Shown: positions 30,609 through 43,454, counted from the stretch's first letter. The stretch: DNA of 64,000 nt from Selaginella moellendorffii (GCF_000143415.4 NW_003314283.1:1936258-2000257); one strand, 5' to 3'. Notes: generated from the letters alone by a model not told the origin. A program made the numbers and translations.

Positions 30609-32740
30609 GACTTAACTAATTCCTAGATCCATTTTGACCACATGGAATGAGTTTTAGGTTGGTCAATTATGGGAGCCTATGTTTATGATCACAAGTAAGT
30701 GGCTTTTCATTTTTTAAGGACACCATACTGGTTTACATTATACCCATTCTTTCTATAGGTTGTGGTGCAACTTAACTATAGCTATAACTGAATTCAAGAT
30801 TTAAGATTTCCAAACTCAAACTATATTTTGGACATGTATTTCTAAGGCTGTTGAAAAGCGAACCTGGAAGAAACCTAACTTCTGTGGTTTCATGGCAAAT
30901 ACTACTAGTGCTCATTAGTTGGTTGTGTGGCAAATGTTTGGACATGATAAAAGTCAGCTGTTACAAGGTAAAGAGAAGAATTATGAGTTTCTTTGAGCAA
31001 AGAGTGTTAACAAATATTGCCAATGCATTAAGTCTGACTTCCATCATGAGTTCAAACAATTTTGTCAAGAATGGATGGATGCACCAACAAAAGAGGAGCA
31101 CGAGGCAAAGGCAAATGAGATGCATATATGGTGGTATGAAGGAGACAAAGTGTTAATTAAACACCTTCCACAGATGGAATGTTGGTTTGCATAGTGGAAA
31201 GTTCAAATGTTTCAATAGGGCCATTATATTTTCCATGTAAACTTTCTTTCATTTTCTTTCTTGTTACATTTAAATGTTGTATTTTTCCTAGGATCAACCA
31301 TTTGATGATATTGCACTTACACCAACAATTAATCTCTTTGAGAGCAAATATTAAAGTTGGAGAGCTAAAACCGGGAAAGGAAAAATGTCCCTCTACAAAG
31401 CTACGCTCTCCGACCTCACTAGATCTCTTGAGTAGTCATCAAAAGCTTTGGCTGCATAGAAAACAAAGTTTGCTAATATAGGTCTAAACTTAGATAGGCT
31501 TCGAGAGTGGGTTGATAAAAGGACAACACTAGCAATAGAGTCAATGTCTAAGATGGTGGAGGAAGTTGTTGCTAGAACTCCTATAAAATCAAGTTATGAA
31601 CCACTTGGGGACACGAAGACAACCCGTATGAAGTGTCAACAAACATTTAATGGGCCAAACATCACTCCTTCCAACCCTCACTATCCAAAGTTTGACTACC
31701 ATTCTGTTAAATGGCACCAAAGAAGAATTAAGGAACATGGAGTGGAGGAGGTGCTATTTGTTAGATAAGTAAGTCCGATGCTAAAGGTTGAGAAGGTTAT
31801 TGCTTGTGAGCTAGTTTCTAGTATTAATTGGGCAATTCAAAGAGTCAGTGCCAAGAGCAATGCAAGTTGCTCTAAAATGATTGAGAGTCAAAGTCAATGT
31901 CTTGCATTTGTGCACTCAAGTTCAAGTTCTTTAGTAGTGCCATGTTTCTGGGGCTGTCAAGATCTAGAGGTAAAGGGCCGCCAATCAAGCTAGATTTACT
32001 ATTGTGGAATTGAAGTTACTCATACAAGTGGGATCCACAGCTCAATTATTTTAAAGCTAAATTCTGTGCCAAAGGAGTGACTAGTTGAGTGAAGCTGCAA
32101 TCTTTTGAAAGAAAAGATTGAAAGTCTGGAGAGAATAGGTTTCAAGCTGAAGACTTCCTCAAATGTTGCTATTGATACTGTTATGCCACCAATGTCAACA
32201 CTAGAATAGCATACACGACCAGCTAGGAATGGGAAAGCTATACAATATAAGTCTTCCATTTTGAAAAGTACGCAAGAGAAGATCAAGTTGGCAAAAGAGT
32301 TGAAATGCACAATCACAAAGATAAATTACATCAGTGCTATGGTTAAGGAGTTTGTTGTTGTGATTGAGTTATCAAATGATACGAGCTACACTGTCAAAAT
32401 CTACAAAAATCCATCCTATACCTATCCAAATTTTACATAGAGGGAGAATAAGGGAAAGATATATTTAGCCTACAAGCACATTTATTACATTTTTATGCAA
32501 GAACTAAATCAAGATCCTAAGATCAACTATCACATCCACAAGCAAGCCTTACAGTTGCGGAGCTTGAGAAGTGTTTTTAGATAGCTTTTAATGTTCAGAT
32601 CTATATTTTTATTTGTATTTTATTAATTTACTTAGAAATATAAATTAAATCAAAATTGGAAAGATGAAAAAATGTTGGTTCAAGATGAGCCAATGTGTTT
32701 CTTGTGTTTGAGAAGTTGTGAACTCAACTCATAAGTTCAA
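30609..32740 (+). pseudogene. Mutator-like transposase remnant, unoccupied paralogue
   Basis: A decayed coding region on the plus strand. One stretch (about 31,010-31,140) reads FKQFCQEWMDAPTKEEHEAK and MHIWWYEGDKVL. Near the end (32,240-32,580) comes a SWIM-like tail (PNFT, YKHIYYIFMQELNQDP, HKQALQLRSLRSVF) in which key cysteines are already lost. About 31,790-32,740 is homologous to the MULE remnant flanking the family-1 LTRs at 13 and 44 kb. Here the family-1 target site (ACTTA at 32,630-32,634) is unoccupied. Confidence 0.5.
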
Positions 32741-32752
32741 AATCTACACGGG

Positions 32753-32912
32753 CTTCTCCTGTTGTACTACTTTGCTTGGACGTTAACAGCCTGACAGGAA
32801 GCATTCATTTGCCTTTGCCTCGTGCTCCTCTTTTGTTGGTGCATCCATCCATTCTTGACAAAATTGCTTGAACTCATGATGGAAGTCAGACTTAATGCAT
32901 TGGCAATATTTG
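32753..32912. other. Chimeric junction patch
   Basis: Bases 32,753-32,800 copy a piece of the RLP gene (CTTCTCCTGTTGTACTACTT, GACGTTAACAGCCTGACAGG; original near 34,905). Bases 32,806-32,912 are the reverse complement of about 31,013-31,118 of the adjacent MULE remnant. The inverted arm starts at 32,913. Such short templated inserts are typical of replication-based rearrangement. Confidence 0.8.
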
Positions 32913-33178
32913 TCGGGTCCATCTTAGGCTCCATCTCAAACTCCTCCATGTGTCATGTGTTGGTCCTCTTGTGTCCTTTTTCTAGAGACTCACTTATCAC
33001 TCACTTCGTGCTTGTTCCTCGAGCACTTCGTTGGGAGTTCCACTCCCGCTCTCAACCTTTCAAGTCGGAGCTTTCAATCTAAATGTGTTACGCTCGTTTG
33101 GCTTTTGCTTCAGCCACCACCACGTGGCACCCTTCTGGCTCCACTTTGGGGCATAGGGATTTGGTGTTTCACACATTT

Positions 33179-33901
33179 AACACAAGCTTCAGGCATTTTG
33201 AGTTTACAGTTATGCCGTTTGGTTTGACGAATGCACCAGCCACATTTACTCGGTTGATGATGGAGGTATTTGGGCATTATCTTCATGAGTTTGTGAAGAT
33301 TTTCTTAGACGATATTTTTGTTTTCAACAAGAATATGGAGGAGCATAAGGTGCATTTATGCAAGGTTCTTTTGTTACTCCATAACAACAAACTTTATGTG
33401 AAGAAGAGAAAATGCAAGTTTGCAAAGTTAGAGGTGAAATATCTAGGCCATATTGGTGTCAAGACGGATCTAAGGAAGGTAGCTATGGTGGAGAACTAAC
33501 CTACACCAACTTTAGTGGCCGAGTTACACATTTTTCTTGGTATAACTAGTTACTACCAATGTTTCCAGCATAAATTTGTAGAGGTGGCTATTCCTTTGAC
33601 ACGGTTGTTACGCAAAAATGTGCCATTCGAGTGGAAGAAGCCACAAGAGGAGAGTTTTGTGGTGTTGAAACAATTGTTGAGCGAGGCTCAAATTCTGTGC
33701 AATGTTGATCCATCAAAACTTTACGAGGTGACATATGATGGCAAGTGGTTATGCACTAGGAGGAGTTCTTATACAAGAGGGACAACCTATTGCATATGAG
33801 AGTCAAATTTTGAATCCTGCACAACAACATTATTCCACATATGAGCAAGAGTTACTCTCTATTGTTCATGCTTACAGACATGGCAACACTACTTTTATGG
33901 T
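33179..33901 (+). pseudogene. Gypsy RT/RNase H fragment, inverted copy
   Basis: Mirror of 20,220-20,942 with two residue differences that I noticed (Ala/Thr in NAPATF and Leu/Ser near the junction with the LTR). It has the same TAA stop at the conserved Trp position after VAMVEN. Confidence 0.85.
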
Positions 33902-34111
33902 GTGGTGTCAAACATGGCATGGTTGCTAGTCAGCACAGCAGCATAGTCAGCACAGCATGCTTGCCAATCAAGATTAAAACTTGTAGTTGCATGACTTTGA
34001 CCACAGACCATGACTCTGGGGCATCGTACTTCTCTTCGCACTTGGCATGAATCTGTCGTCTGATGTATGATCACATGATTCTGAAATGAAACTCTTAAGG
34101 TTTTCTTTCTT

Positions 34112-36326
34112 TTGTATAAGATCATGGACATGGAAATTCTACTGGAGTTCAAGCAAGGCATGTTCCAAAGCAATTCTACCTTTTCTAACTGGCATGAAGG
34201 AAGCAAGGATGGGATTTGCAGCTGGAGAGGCATTAGTTGCAATTCTAAACGCCAAGTAGTGTCCATACATCTATCCTCTGTGGATCTTGATGAAGCCTTG
34301 GTGGGAACTCTCACGCCAAGGCTTGGGCAGCTTTCATATCTTTCAGAGCTCGATCTAAAATAACGGGGCAAATTCCTACCACCCTCGGAAATTGCTCCTC
34401 ACTCACAGAGCTCAACTTGAGAGGGAACCAATTGACTGGCCATATTCCAGCAACATTAGGGCAGCTCCAGAATCTCACTGAGCTCTGGCTATCTGATAAT
34501 TTCTTGAGCGGGTCTATTCCATCGAGTGTTGGGAACTGCTCCAAGCTGCGGTTCCTCAGTCTGGAAAACAACACCTTAACGGGCTCTATATCTCCATCGC
34601 TGGGTAAGCTCAAGAAATTGGAAAGTTTATCACTTTTTACAAACAATTTGGAGGGGCTTATACCAATCACTCTTGGAAACCTTTCGCACCTCACATTTCT
34701 AGACATGTCTGACAACCTTCTATATGGCCCATTACCTGGCTCTTTTGCTGGTCTTCGTAGGCTAAAGTGGTTGGGACTATCGCAAAACTATTTTCTCAAC
34801 GGATCGATTCCTTCGGATGTTATGGTGGGCATGCCATCTCTAACGCACCTAGAGCTCCATTACAACAACTTTACAGGAAACATTCCCATGTTTAATGCGT
34901 CTTCTCCTGTTGTACTACTTCGCTTGGACGTTAACAGCCTGACAGGAATCATTCCGCATTTGATCACAGAGATCAAGGCTCTCCAGCAATTGCACCTCAA
35001 CAAAAACTATCTAGATGGAAGCATTCCAAAAGGCATTAGCCAGCTGGATCGTCTTGAGATACTTGACTTGAGTGACAACTATCTCAGAAATGAAGTTCCT
35101 CCACTCGACAAATGCACCAATCTTGGCTATCTCGACCTCCACGGAAACTTGATACGGAGCAAAATGCCAACGTTTGGTGCATGCACTAACCTGGTTTACT
35201 TGGATCTCTCAACGAACGAGTTCCAGGGAGAGATTAGCTCAAGGCTAGGGAATTGCTCCCAGCTCAAGGTTGTCAACTTTGCGCAGAACAATTTCACGGG
35301 TGAGGTGCTGCTTGACTTGAGTAACTTGACAAGCTTGGTCTTCTTTGTCATTTCCAACAACACGTTGAGCGGCACAATTCCAGCAAAAAGCTTGAATTCC
35401 ACTTATCTCAGAGTCATGGACTATAGTAGGAACCATTTCACAGTCAAGAAACTTGCAGCTGGTCAGGAATTATGATATTGTCTTTTGCATACAACAAGCT
35501 GTTTGGGCAGATTCCAGATTGCACCACCAATCTCATTTGGCTCCAAATTCTAGATCTGTCAAACAATAAGCTCACAGGGCAGGTGCCACGCGCGCTTTGG
35601 AAGTTTCAAGGTTTCAAGGGCAACACGAGTGGGGATTTGAATCTTGGCATTTACACAGGGGTAGAGTTGAGCCTGGTCATCATAGTCAACGACGCAAGGA
35701 TACAGTTTGATCGGACAACGATCGTTGTTGCAAACAACATGACTTCATTGGACATCTCAAGCAACTCTCTCGAGGGTGTCATCCCAGAAGAAATTGGGCA
35801 ACTGGTTGGACTAATGCATCTTAACCTCTCGCACAACCAGTTCACCGGTGCCATACCTCTCAACCTTTCCAGCTTGAAAAAGCTTCAGTCGCTTGACTTA
35901 TCCTGGAACATGCTCCAAGGCAGGATCCCAAACGAGTTTGGGGAATTGCCTTTGTCAGCCTTTAATGTTTCATTCAACAACTTAAGCGGATTGGTCCCAA
36001 CGGCATACAATTTAAACACTCGGTTTCCACTTGCATTCCAAGGCAATAAGAACCTTTGTGGGTTTCCATTGTCTCCTTGTGGCTATGCAACAAAGGATCA
36101 AGAGCACCCTGCAAGTCACAAAAGTTGGGAGGACTTCCTCTTCCGTGAGGCTTCAGTGTGGGCATTTGGCTGCGGTGTGTTTATTGGCTTTTGGGTCACA
36201 TTTTTAGGCATCACGTTCTGGGACAGCCTTCAAAGTTGGAGGTATAAGCTTCGGGCAAAGGAACATGAGGACGCATCTATTGGCCTCAGCATACCTTCAT
36301 TTCTTCCTCGTCTTGGCAGTTCTTAA
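34112..36326 (+). pseudogene. LRR receptor-like protein (RLP), frameshifted, copy 2
   Basis: Identical in all three frame segments to 17,795-20,009: cap 34,112-34,363, LRR block 34,417-35,475, and C-terminal LRR, membrane and tail block 35,472-36,326. It carries the same breaks, a stop and frame change after SELDLK near 34,361 and a shift at GQEL/MILSF where ATGA overlaps at 35,472. Identical lesions in both arms mean they predate the duplication, or else they are assembly copies. Confidence 0.85.
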
Positions 36327-36461
36327 GAAATGCTAACTTGTTAATCCAGAACTCAAATGAAAAAGCTGATGAGCAATTGACCTCCATGAGTCTAGGTCGT
36401 GGTGGATTCAGATGCTTTACTCTGATCAAAGTTTAGGCAATGGAAGAACATGACAATACAA

Positions 36462-36679
36462 TAGCAAACCCAGAAATAGGCAAATGAACAGTGGATACAG
36501 AACTTTCCATACTTTAATTTGAAAAGTCTAGGCTCTTCGGATCAAACCAACCAATGACCGACTACATGAGTGTCAGAATACCGTCCTTGACCCGGTCATA
36601 CATCACTTTAAATTTCAAGCACATGTGACACAATGGCAAACAGATTTCTAGTGTTCCTTGGTCATGGTATTCCAGCATA
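36462..36679 (+). pseudogene. Truncated 5' duplicate of DUF716, inverted copy
   Basis: Mirror of 17,443-17,660. It contains the duplicated upstream blocks and the first ~16 codons, and lies just before the intact gene. Confidence 0.7.
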
Positions 36680-36930
36680 TAGTGGTGGTCAATGGAAGAA
36701 TACATGACAAATAAAGATGACAGAAGTTAGTCACTCAGAAATGTTGGTCAAGGTGGATACAGAACTTTCGATATTTTACTTTGATCAAAGTCTAAGCTCT
36801 TCAAATACTGGTCAATCAATGAATAGCCAACCAACCAATGACCGGCTTTAACATGAGTATAAGAATACCGTCCTTGACCCGGTGATACATCACCTTAAAT
36901 TTCAAGCTTGTCAAGGAAACATGTGATACA

Positions 36931-37722
36931 ATGGCAAACAGATTTCTTGTGTTCCTTGGTCATGGTATTCCAGCAATTGCGTTCATCTTTTGGGGACTCT
37001 TGCTTCTTCTCACGAATGCAGCATCTCGTTTTCGAGGCCATGAAAAACCTGGGCGACTCTCCCTCATTACAAAGCCAGCTGAGTTTTACATTCTCTTCCT
37101 TGGGAGTGCAGGAGTCATCACTTTCCACTGCATTCTTCAGCCAACACGAAGCTATCCTGACCTGGAGCACATCTCCATGGCTATTCCGTTCATGATCTAT
37201 GCACTCTGTTTACGTTCCAAGCTACACTTGCCAAGTGCTTTTGTAAGTCTCATGGAAGCAGCAGCGTTCGCCCAAGAACTCTTCCTCTTTCATTGGCATT
37301 CCACGGATCATGTCGGCGTGGAAGGACATTATCATATGCTTCTACAGCTCATTGTGACTGCCTGTATGTTCTCAAGCCTCGTGGAAGTGTTTGTGCCACA
37401 GAATCACAATGCCATGATGATCAAGTTTTGGAAGTCAATTTGTATCATCTTCCATGGCATTTGGCTGCTTCAGCTCTCATTACTTCTTGTGTTCCCAGCA
37501 ACGTTCCTGCCTCTGGGTTGCCAAGTGTTTGTTCGTCACCACCAAAAGATCGAGTGTGGCAGTGAAAACCTTGTCAACCAGTCCAAAGCTATGGGAACAT
37601 TGCTTTTCAGTTGGTACCTCTCTTTGTTGATGGTAGGAAGTGCAATATCCTATGCTGTTATTGAGAGAAAAACTCTATACAATATTAGTATATGGAATGA
37701 ACAGGATGAAGAGCTACCATAA
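36931..37722 (+). CDS. TMEM45/DUF716 family membrane protein, copy 2
   Basis: Encodes the same 263 residues as copy 1 (16,400-17,191), including the ELFLFHWHSTDH and GVEGHYH signature and all hydrophobic segments. The upstream sequence, with the CCGGTCAAGGACGGTATTCT-like block, is duplicated in tandem. It is intact and could be expressed. With copy 1 on the opposite strand the pair points outward from the 21-33 kb spacer. From 37,723 to 38,522 the DNA is AT-rich with no gene. Confidence 0.85.
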   Translation: MANRFLVFLGHGIPAIAFIFWGLLLLLTNAASRFRGHEKPGRLSLITKPAEFYILFLGSAGVITFHCILQPTRSYPDLEHISMAIPFMIYALCLRSKLHLPSAFVSLMEAAAFAQELFLFHWHSTDHVGVEGHYHMLLQLIVTACMFSSLVEVFVPQNHNAMMIKFWKSICIIFHGIWLLQLSLLLVFPATFLPLGCQVFVRHHQKIECGSENLVNQSKAMGTLLFSWYLSLLMVGSAISYAVIERKTLYNISIWNEQDEELP

Positions 37723-38551
37723 CTTCCCTATAGTGAATAATTATAAAATGGAATTTAACCCTTGAACAAGGGCACCAGAACAGAATCTAAGTTTTAGAGC
37801 TAACAGTGAACAAAAGGATGAAGTTAAACTCTTAAGCATATAACAAAAAAATGAAGGAACATGAACATGGAGCAATATCATAATAGTTTTAGAGCATTTA
37901 GAATTCCAACTCTAAAATCAACATGCAAAACAAAGCTAGATGATTTTAGCATATTTATAGCAAAATACACCAACTAACATGGTAGAGTTTAGGCTTAGAT
38001 ATAAGCAAGATTCAAAACAAAAGATAGCACACCTAATGGGGAGATAAATAATATCTCAAGTAGTTCATACCTCAACCTACCCATTATCCCCATTATATTT
38101 GGAATTGCCCATATCCCCTACCCCATTATAAATGAATTAGAGAAAAGTTTATTAAAATTGAGGATTATTATAGAATATATATGGGTATCATAGATATATT
38201 CCCATTTTCCTTAAAGTGAAAAATAATTAACGTCATTCTTTTAATTTAAAACATTTTTCTAAATTTAAAATGTATGATCAAGATGACATCTTTGAAAGCT
38301 AGCATTTTATATTTAATTTTATATAGCTTGCTGTAGTTATAAACTTCTAAAGTAAAGAAGTTCCTTATTGAACAATTTCTGAAAAATATTTATTGTGCAT
38401 ATTGAACTTTTTCATGTATAATAATATTTATTTAGTTTTATATTATTAATTAATATAAATATTCTATAAAATATAAGTAAAATAATTTTTTTGATAATGC
38501 CATATATTAATATTAACATAGTTAATATTAATTAACTATGGATGGATATAA

Positions 38552-40935
38552 TTACGAAAATGGAATGGTTTTCGGACAAAGTGATAACACATTAGCCATT
38601 GGAAAAGTCTAAGAAAATTTGTGGAAAATTTTTCCATTCTAGAGAAAGAATGACTTTTAGTCCAGGAATACAAACTTTCAAGACTTAACCAACTTCCTTC
38701 TACTAACAACTTCACATAGGTTCACCTCAACACAAATTCTCATGACCCATAGTATGCTTAAGCCTCGAACATCTTTTGCTCATACCTCCAACATCCAAGT
38801 CCGACATCCGCAAAAATGCAAAGTGAACATCCAAGGTTTGATGACGAAGACCACATTTTCGGATATCCACATTGCACTAACACTCTTTTTAACCACCTTC
38901 AAGATCTAATGTGAAGCTAAAACACTAACAAGAAAAATGACATGGAAAATCAAGTTCTAAGGAAACTTCCTCATCACTTAAAATAAAAATGCCACTTCCA
39001 CTAACACAAGTGTTAGAAATGTTAATGCCTCAACCTCACACCTTCTCTATCCAACAATCTACAATCTACAAGTGTTAACGGATCAACTAATAACCTATAG
39101 CAAATGAATGCTATAACCCTTTCCAACACCTTATGGGCAAACCCTCAAGGAAACAAGGAACCAACTTAAGCTTAGCATAATGGACCACCATCGAGAATCC
39201 AGTCAAAGCTACTTCAATACTACTTTGTGCAAGTAGACTAGCTTCACCACCAACCACTTTGGGGTTAATCATTGTCTAACCAAGCAACATCGTAAACACA
39301 TTGCTCATTATCACATGGATATGATATGGAAATCACAATGTCTTGATCATCAATCAAGCAACACACGAGCAATGCTAATGTCATTACTTCAAAGGTTTAG
39401 GTGAGTATCAAGTGTCAACTCAATTCGACAAAATGCAACATAAATGCCACACTCCACCGATAGAGACTTACAACACCCAACACCACTAACTTTTGTTCAC
39501 AACACGGACAAACTCATGCCACTCTCTTTCCAACCAAACTCAAAACTAGTCCAACACCAAGCTACTCAAAGAGCAATAGCAAAGTTCCCTGGAAAAGAAT
39601 TGAGCATTGCAACCCAAGTCTTCAATAACAAGCCTAGACAAAATGGTTTAGCGCTTTACTGCTATCCACCCCATAACTGACCATTTGTAAGACCATCATC
39701 TCCAAGATGCATCAAGATAGGGACTCTTGATTACATACTATGAACACAAGCAATGAGTTAACACCTCGTTGTAAATCATCTCTCCAAGAAGAGAGAATGA
39801 TTTACGTGTTTGATCCTTCGTCCCCGATGACTCTTTTTTCGGTCTAATCTTTGATTACACCTCAAGTTTGCTTTCACACTGCCTTCAGTCCAATCCAAGA
39901 AAAGTTTATGAGAGAGCACAGCAACAATTACTTGAATCAATAGACTCATCCCTACAGTCTTGATTGATCCATTTGTAATCATGCCTAGGAAGGATCCATT
40001 AGTGCCGTGCTAAATAGCTACGAACCAGCTTATTTACCACTCATAGCAAACCCAGGGAAAGTTTACTTTCACCCATGGTACATGGAAAAACTCATAGAAC
40101 TACTGGAACAACTCATGGAACCACCGATAGGCTAACATTAATCCTGCCAACTCAAAGCATATCCTCGAGTTGCTAATGCACTCACGAGCCTAAGCGCAAA
40201 CTCGTGCAAATTGGAACAACTTAATCCCTCTTGTGAGCTCAAGCTCAAGCTCACATCATAAGGTACAAAAAGGTAACAAAAACCATACCCAAGGAACAAT
40301 TGCGAAGCCTTTACACCCAAGTGTGTACCCACTCGGATCATCGTTTTCATCTCTGCGTATGCAACAAGACTAGTTGCCCAATCTCATTGTATAGTACTCG
40401 CTGAGACTCATTCTCTGATACCAAATGTAGGGCACGTGGTTTTGACCCTTTATCCTATGGTGATTTACCATAGGATAACACCACGAAGCGAAACCTAAAC
40501 CCTCTTTATGCCACGTGACACATGCCATGTGTCCATGCCACGTGTCCACAGGACAGTGGTGTGGAACCTATGGTTCAGGGCCTTGGGCCACTGAACGAAG
40601 GAACGGTGCCATGGAACCAAGGAGTGACGAAACCGAACCACAGAGCAACTCCTGAGCATACATCCCAAGGAGCGAAGGAACAGGAGCCTAGAGCGACTTG
40701 GAACAGTCCTAGAGCAACCAGCATCCCAATGCCAAGACTAACACGCAAAACGGAGCCAAATGGAGTCTAGTGCTATTTCGGCATACCGGTGGCCTAATGC
40801 GAGAGCATGGGTACTCCACCAGCTAGCATGGAATGGAACTTGGGCTTAGACCCAAGCCGGACGTAGAACAAGGACAGGCACGCAAGCGGAAGCTAAACTA
40901 TGCCTCAGGTTGGTCGGCCATGCCTGACCTACCCA
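38552..40935 (-). mobile_element. Family-1 element fragment (interior plus partial LTR)
   Basis: Colinear with about 49,180-51,560 of the full family-1 element (constant offset of about 10,624), at high identity with scattered substitutions. It contains interior sequence, the primer site (about 40,411-40,423, CTCTGATACCA on the plus strand) and an LTR start at 40,426. The LTR stops at 40,935, where DUF716 coding sequence begins. Confidence 0.88.
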
Positions 40936-41657
40936 TGCTTCTTCTCACGAATGCAGCATCTCGTTTTCGAGGCCATGAAAAACCTGGGCGACTCTCCCTC
41001 ATTACAAAGCCAGCTGAGTTTTACATTCTCTTCCTTGGGAGTGCAGGAGTCATCACTTTCCACTGCATTCTTCAGCCAACACGAAGCTATCCTGACCTGG
41101 AGCACATCTCCATGGCTATTCCGTTCATGATCTATGCACTCTGTTTACGTTCCAAGCTACACTTGCCAAGTGCTTTTGTAAGTCTCATGGAAGCAGCAGC
41201 GTTCGCCCAAGAACTCTTCCTCTTTCATTGGTATTCCACGGATCATGTCGGCGTGGAAGGACATTATCATATGCTTCTACAGCTCATTGTGACTGCCTGT
41301 ATGTTCTCAAGCCTCGTGGAAGTGTTTGTGCCACAGAATCACAATGCCATGATGATCAAGTTTTGGAAGTCAATTTGTATCATCTTCCATGGCATTTGGC
41401 TGCTTCAGCTCTCATTACTTCTTGTGTTCCCAGCAACGTTCCTGCCTCTGGGTTGCCAAGTGTTTGTTCGTCACCACCAAAAGATCGAGTGTGGCAGTGA
41501 AAACCTTGTCAACCAGTCCAAAGCTATGGGAACATTGCTTTTCAGTTGGTACCTCTCTTTGTTGATGGTAGGAAGTGCAATATCCTATGCTGTTATTGAG
41601 AGAAAAACTCTATACAATATTAGTATATGGAATGAACAGGATGAAGAGCTACCATAA
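40833..41657 (+). pseudogene. Chimeric LTR-DUF716 open frame, copy 3
   Basis: A 274-codon uninterrupted frame. The first 35 codons come from the family-1 LTR (MELGLRPKPDVEQGQARKRK). From 40,936 it continues in frame with residues 25-263 of the DUF716 protein. The first membrane segment is therefore cut to its last few residues and replaced by a basic, soluble N-terminus. One residue differs from copies 1 and 2 (His123 to Tyr in the HWHSTDH signature). The natural promoter and start are absent. It is probably a truncated pseudogene, although the frame is open and could make a fusion protein if the LTR is transcribed in this direction. Confidence 0.75.
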
Positions 41658-43454
41658 CTTCCCTATAGTGAATAATTATAAAATGGAATTTAACCCTTGA
41701 ACAAGGGCACCAGAACAGAATCTAAGTTTTAGAGCTAACAGTGAACAAAAGGATGAAGTTAAACTCTTAAGCATATAACAAAAAAATGAAGGAACATGAA
41801 CATGGAGCAATATCATAATAGTTTTAGAGCATTTAGAATTCCAACTCTAAAATCAACATGCAAAACAAAGCTAGATGATTTTAGCATATTTATAGCAAAA
41901 TACACCAACTAACATGGTAGAGTTTAGGCTTAGATATAAGCAAGATTCAAAACAAAAGATAGCACACCTAATGGGGAGATAAATAATATCTCAAGTAGTT
42001 CATACCTCAACCTACCCATTATCCCCATTATATTTGGAATTGCCCATATCCCCTACCCCATTATAAATGAATTAGAGAAAAGTTTATTAAAATTGAGGAT
42101 TATTATAGAATATATATGGGTATCATAGATATATTCCCATTTTCCTTAAAGTGAAAAATAATTAACGTCATTCTTTTAATTTAAAACATTTTTCTAAATT
42201 TAAAATGTATGATCAAGATGACATCTTTGAAAGCTAGCATTTTATATTTAATTTTATATAGCTTGCTGTAGTTATAAACTTCTAAAGTAAAGAAGTTCCT
42301 TATTGAACAATTTCTGAAAAATATTTATTGTGCATATTGAACTTTTTCATGTATAATAATATTTATTTAGTTTTATATTATTAATTAATATAAATATTCT
42401 ATAAAATATAAGTAAAATAATTTTTTTGATAATGCCATATATTAATATTAACATAGTGGAATTTTGATAGCCATAAAATTGATTTCAATTTGAACCACTT
42501 GCTCCTGTATATAAGCTAGGGTTTTGAGATTACACATTTTTGTATTCCATTTCCATATTTAATGCACTCATATTAGTGGAAGTGAAGGGTAATTCTAATT
42601 GTCTTTAAGGAGTGTTTGGTTTAGATTTAGCTTTTGCATTATCTAGATCTCTCTTATTTATGTAGCTTTTCAATTTCTTTTTTTCTTTTTATTTTTTTTG
42701 CTTTTTTCCATTCATCTTTATGGCAAAATAGTAACTTCCTCCTTCTTTGACTCTAGAGTAAAAGTTGGTGCAATTTCTCAATGCTATGTAATTGCAATTG
42801 AACAATCAGACTCAATTGATAGTGGCATTCATGGCATGTGGTGTATCTCTTACTATTGTTGCCCATCATTGAGTTCAGTTGGAGTTCTTTTGTGGGAATT
42901 TTGGGGATGATGTATATCATTAGTTTGATCACTTTATAGTGATTACCACTTATCATTTTTGGGATGATATTTAGTGTCTATATAATTTCCCCACATGTTT
43001 TAAAGGGATAGCATTGCAATGGTACAATGGTTTGAGCACAATCAAACAATTATTTAGACATATTGACAAGCCTTATAAGAATTGCATTATCTTTATTAGG
43101 GGTCATTTTCGTCAACGATGCAATTTTACTTCTAAATCCTCCTACTTTGTATATAGCCAATTATGTCGGAGCGGAATAAATTGGGAATATTGTGGCCAAT
43201 GCTTCAGCAATGTCTTATGGGACTCATATATGCACTAGCTCCAGTCACCTTAGACAACATTCTTTGACTAGCATAACATTATGGAACATCACTTCTTTCA
43301 CTTATTGTTGCATATGCTTTAATGCCACTTTTTGTGGGAGATGATCTTGTTCTGATAGAAGTTGATGCTATTGTTGCTTGTGTTCAAAGACAAGGGCAAG
43401 GACGTAGTTATGACCATAATGTTTATTGCTAGACATGTGATAAGGTTGGCCACA
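41658..43454 (+). other. AT-rich DNA and gag-like remnant, inverted copy
   Basis: Mirror of 14,603-16,399. AT-rich, gene-free DNA to about 42,697. Then comes the unrecognised frame near 43,014-43,238 and the CCHC-like knuckle at about 43,405-43,450 (TCDKVGHTYLCC) with a stop in it. Confidence 0.5.

Larger units (their letters stand above)
32913..38522 (-). repeat. Inverted duplication 1, right arm
   Basis: Reverse complement of 15,600-21,208. The inner end lies in the first 261 bp of the solo family-2 LTR (32,913-33,173, TSD complement CATTT at 33,174-33,178). The outer end lies in AT-rich DNA after the DUF716 gene, followed by about 29 bp of unmatched filler. Confidence 0.93.
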
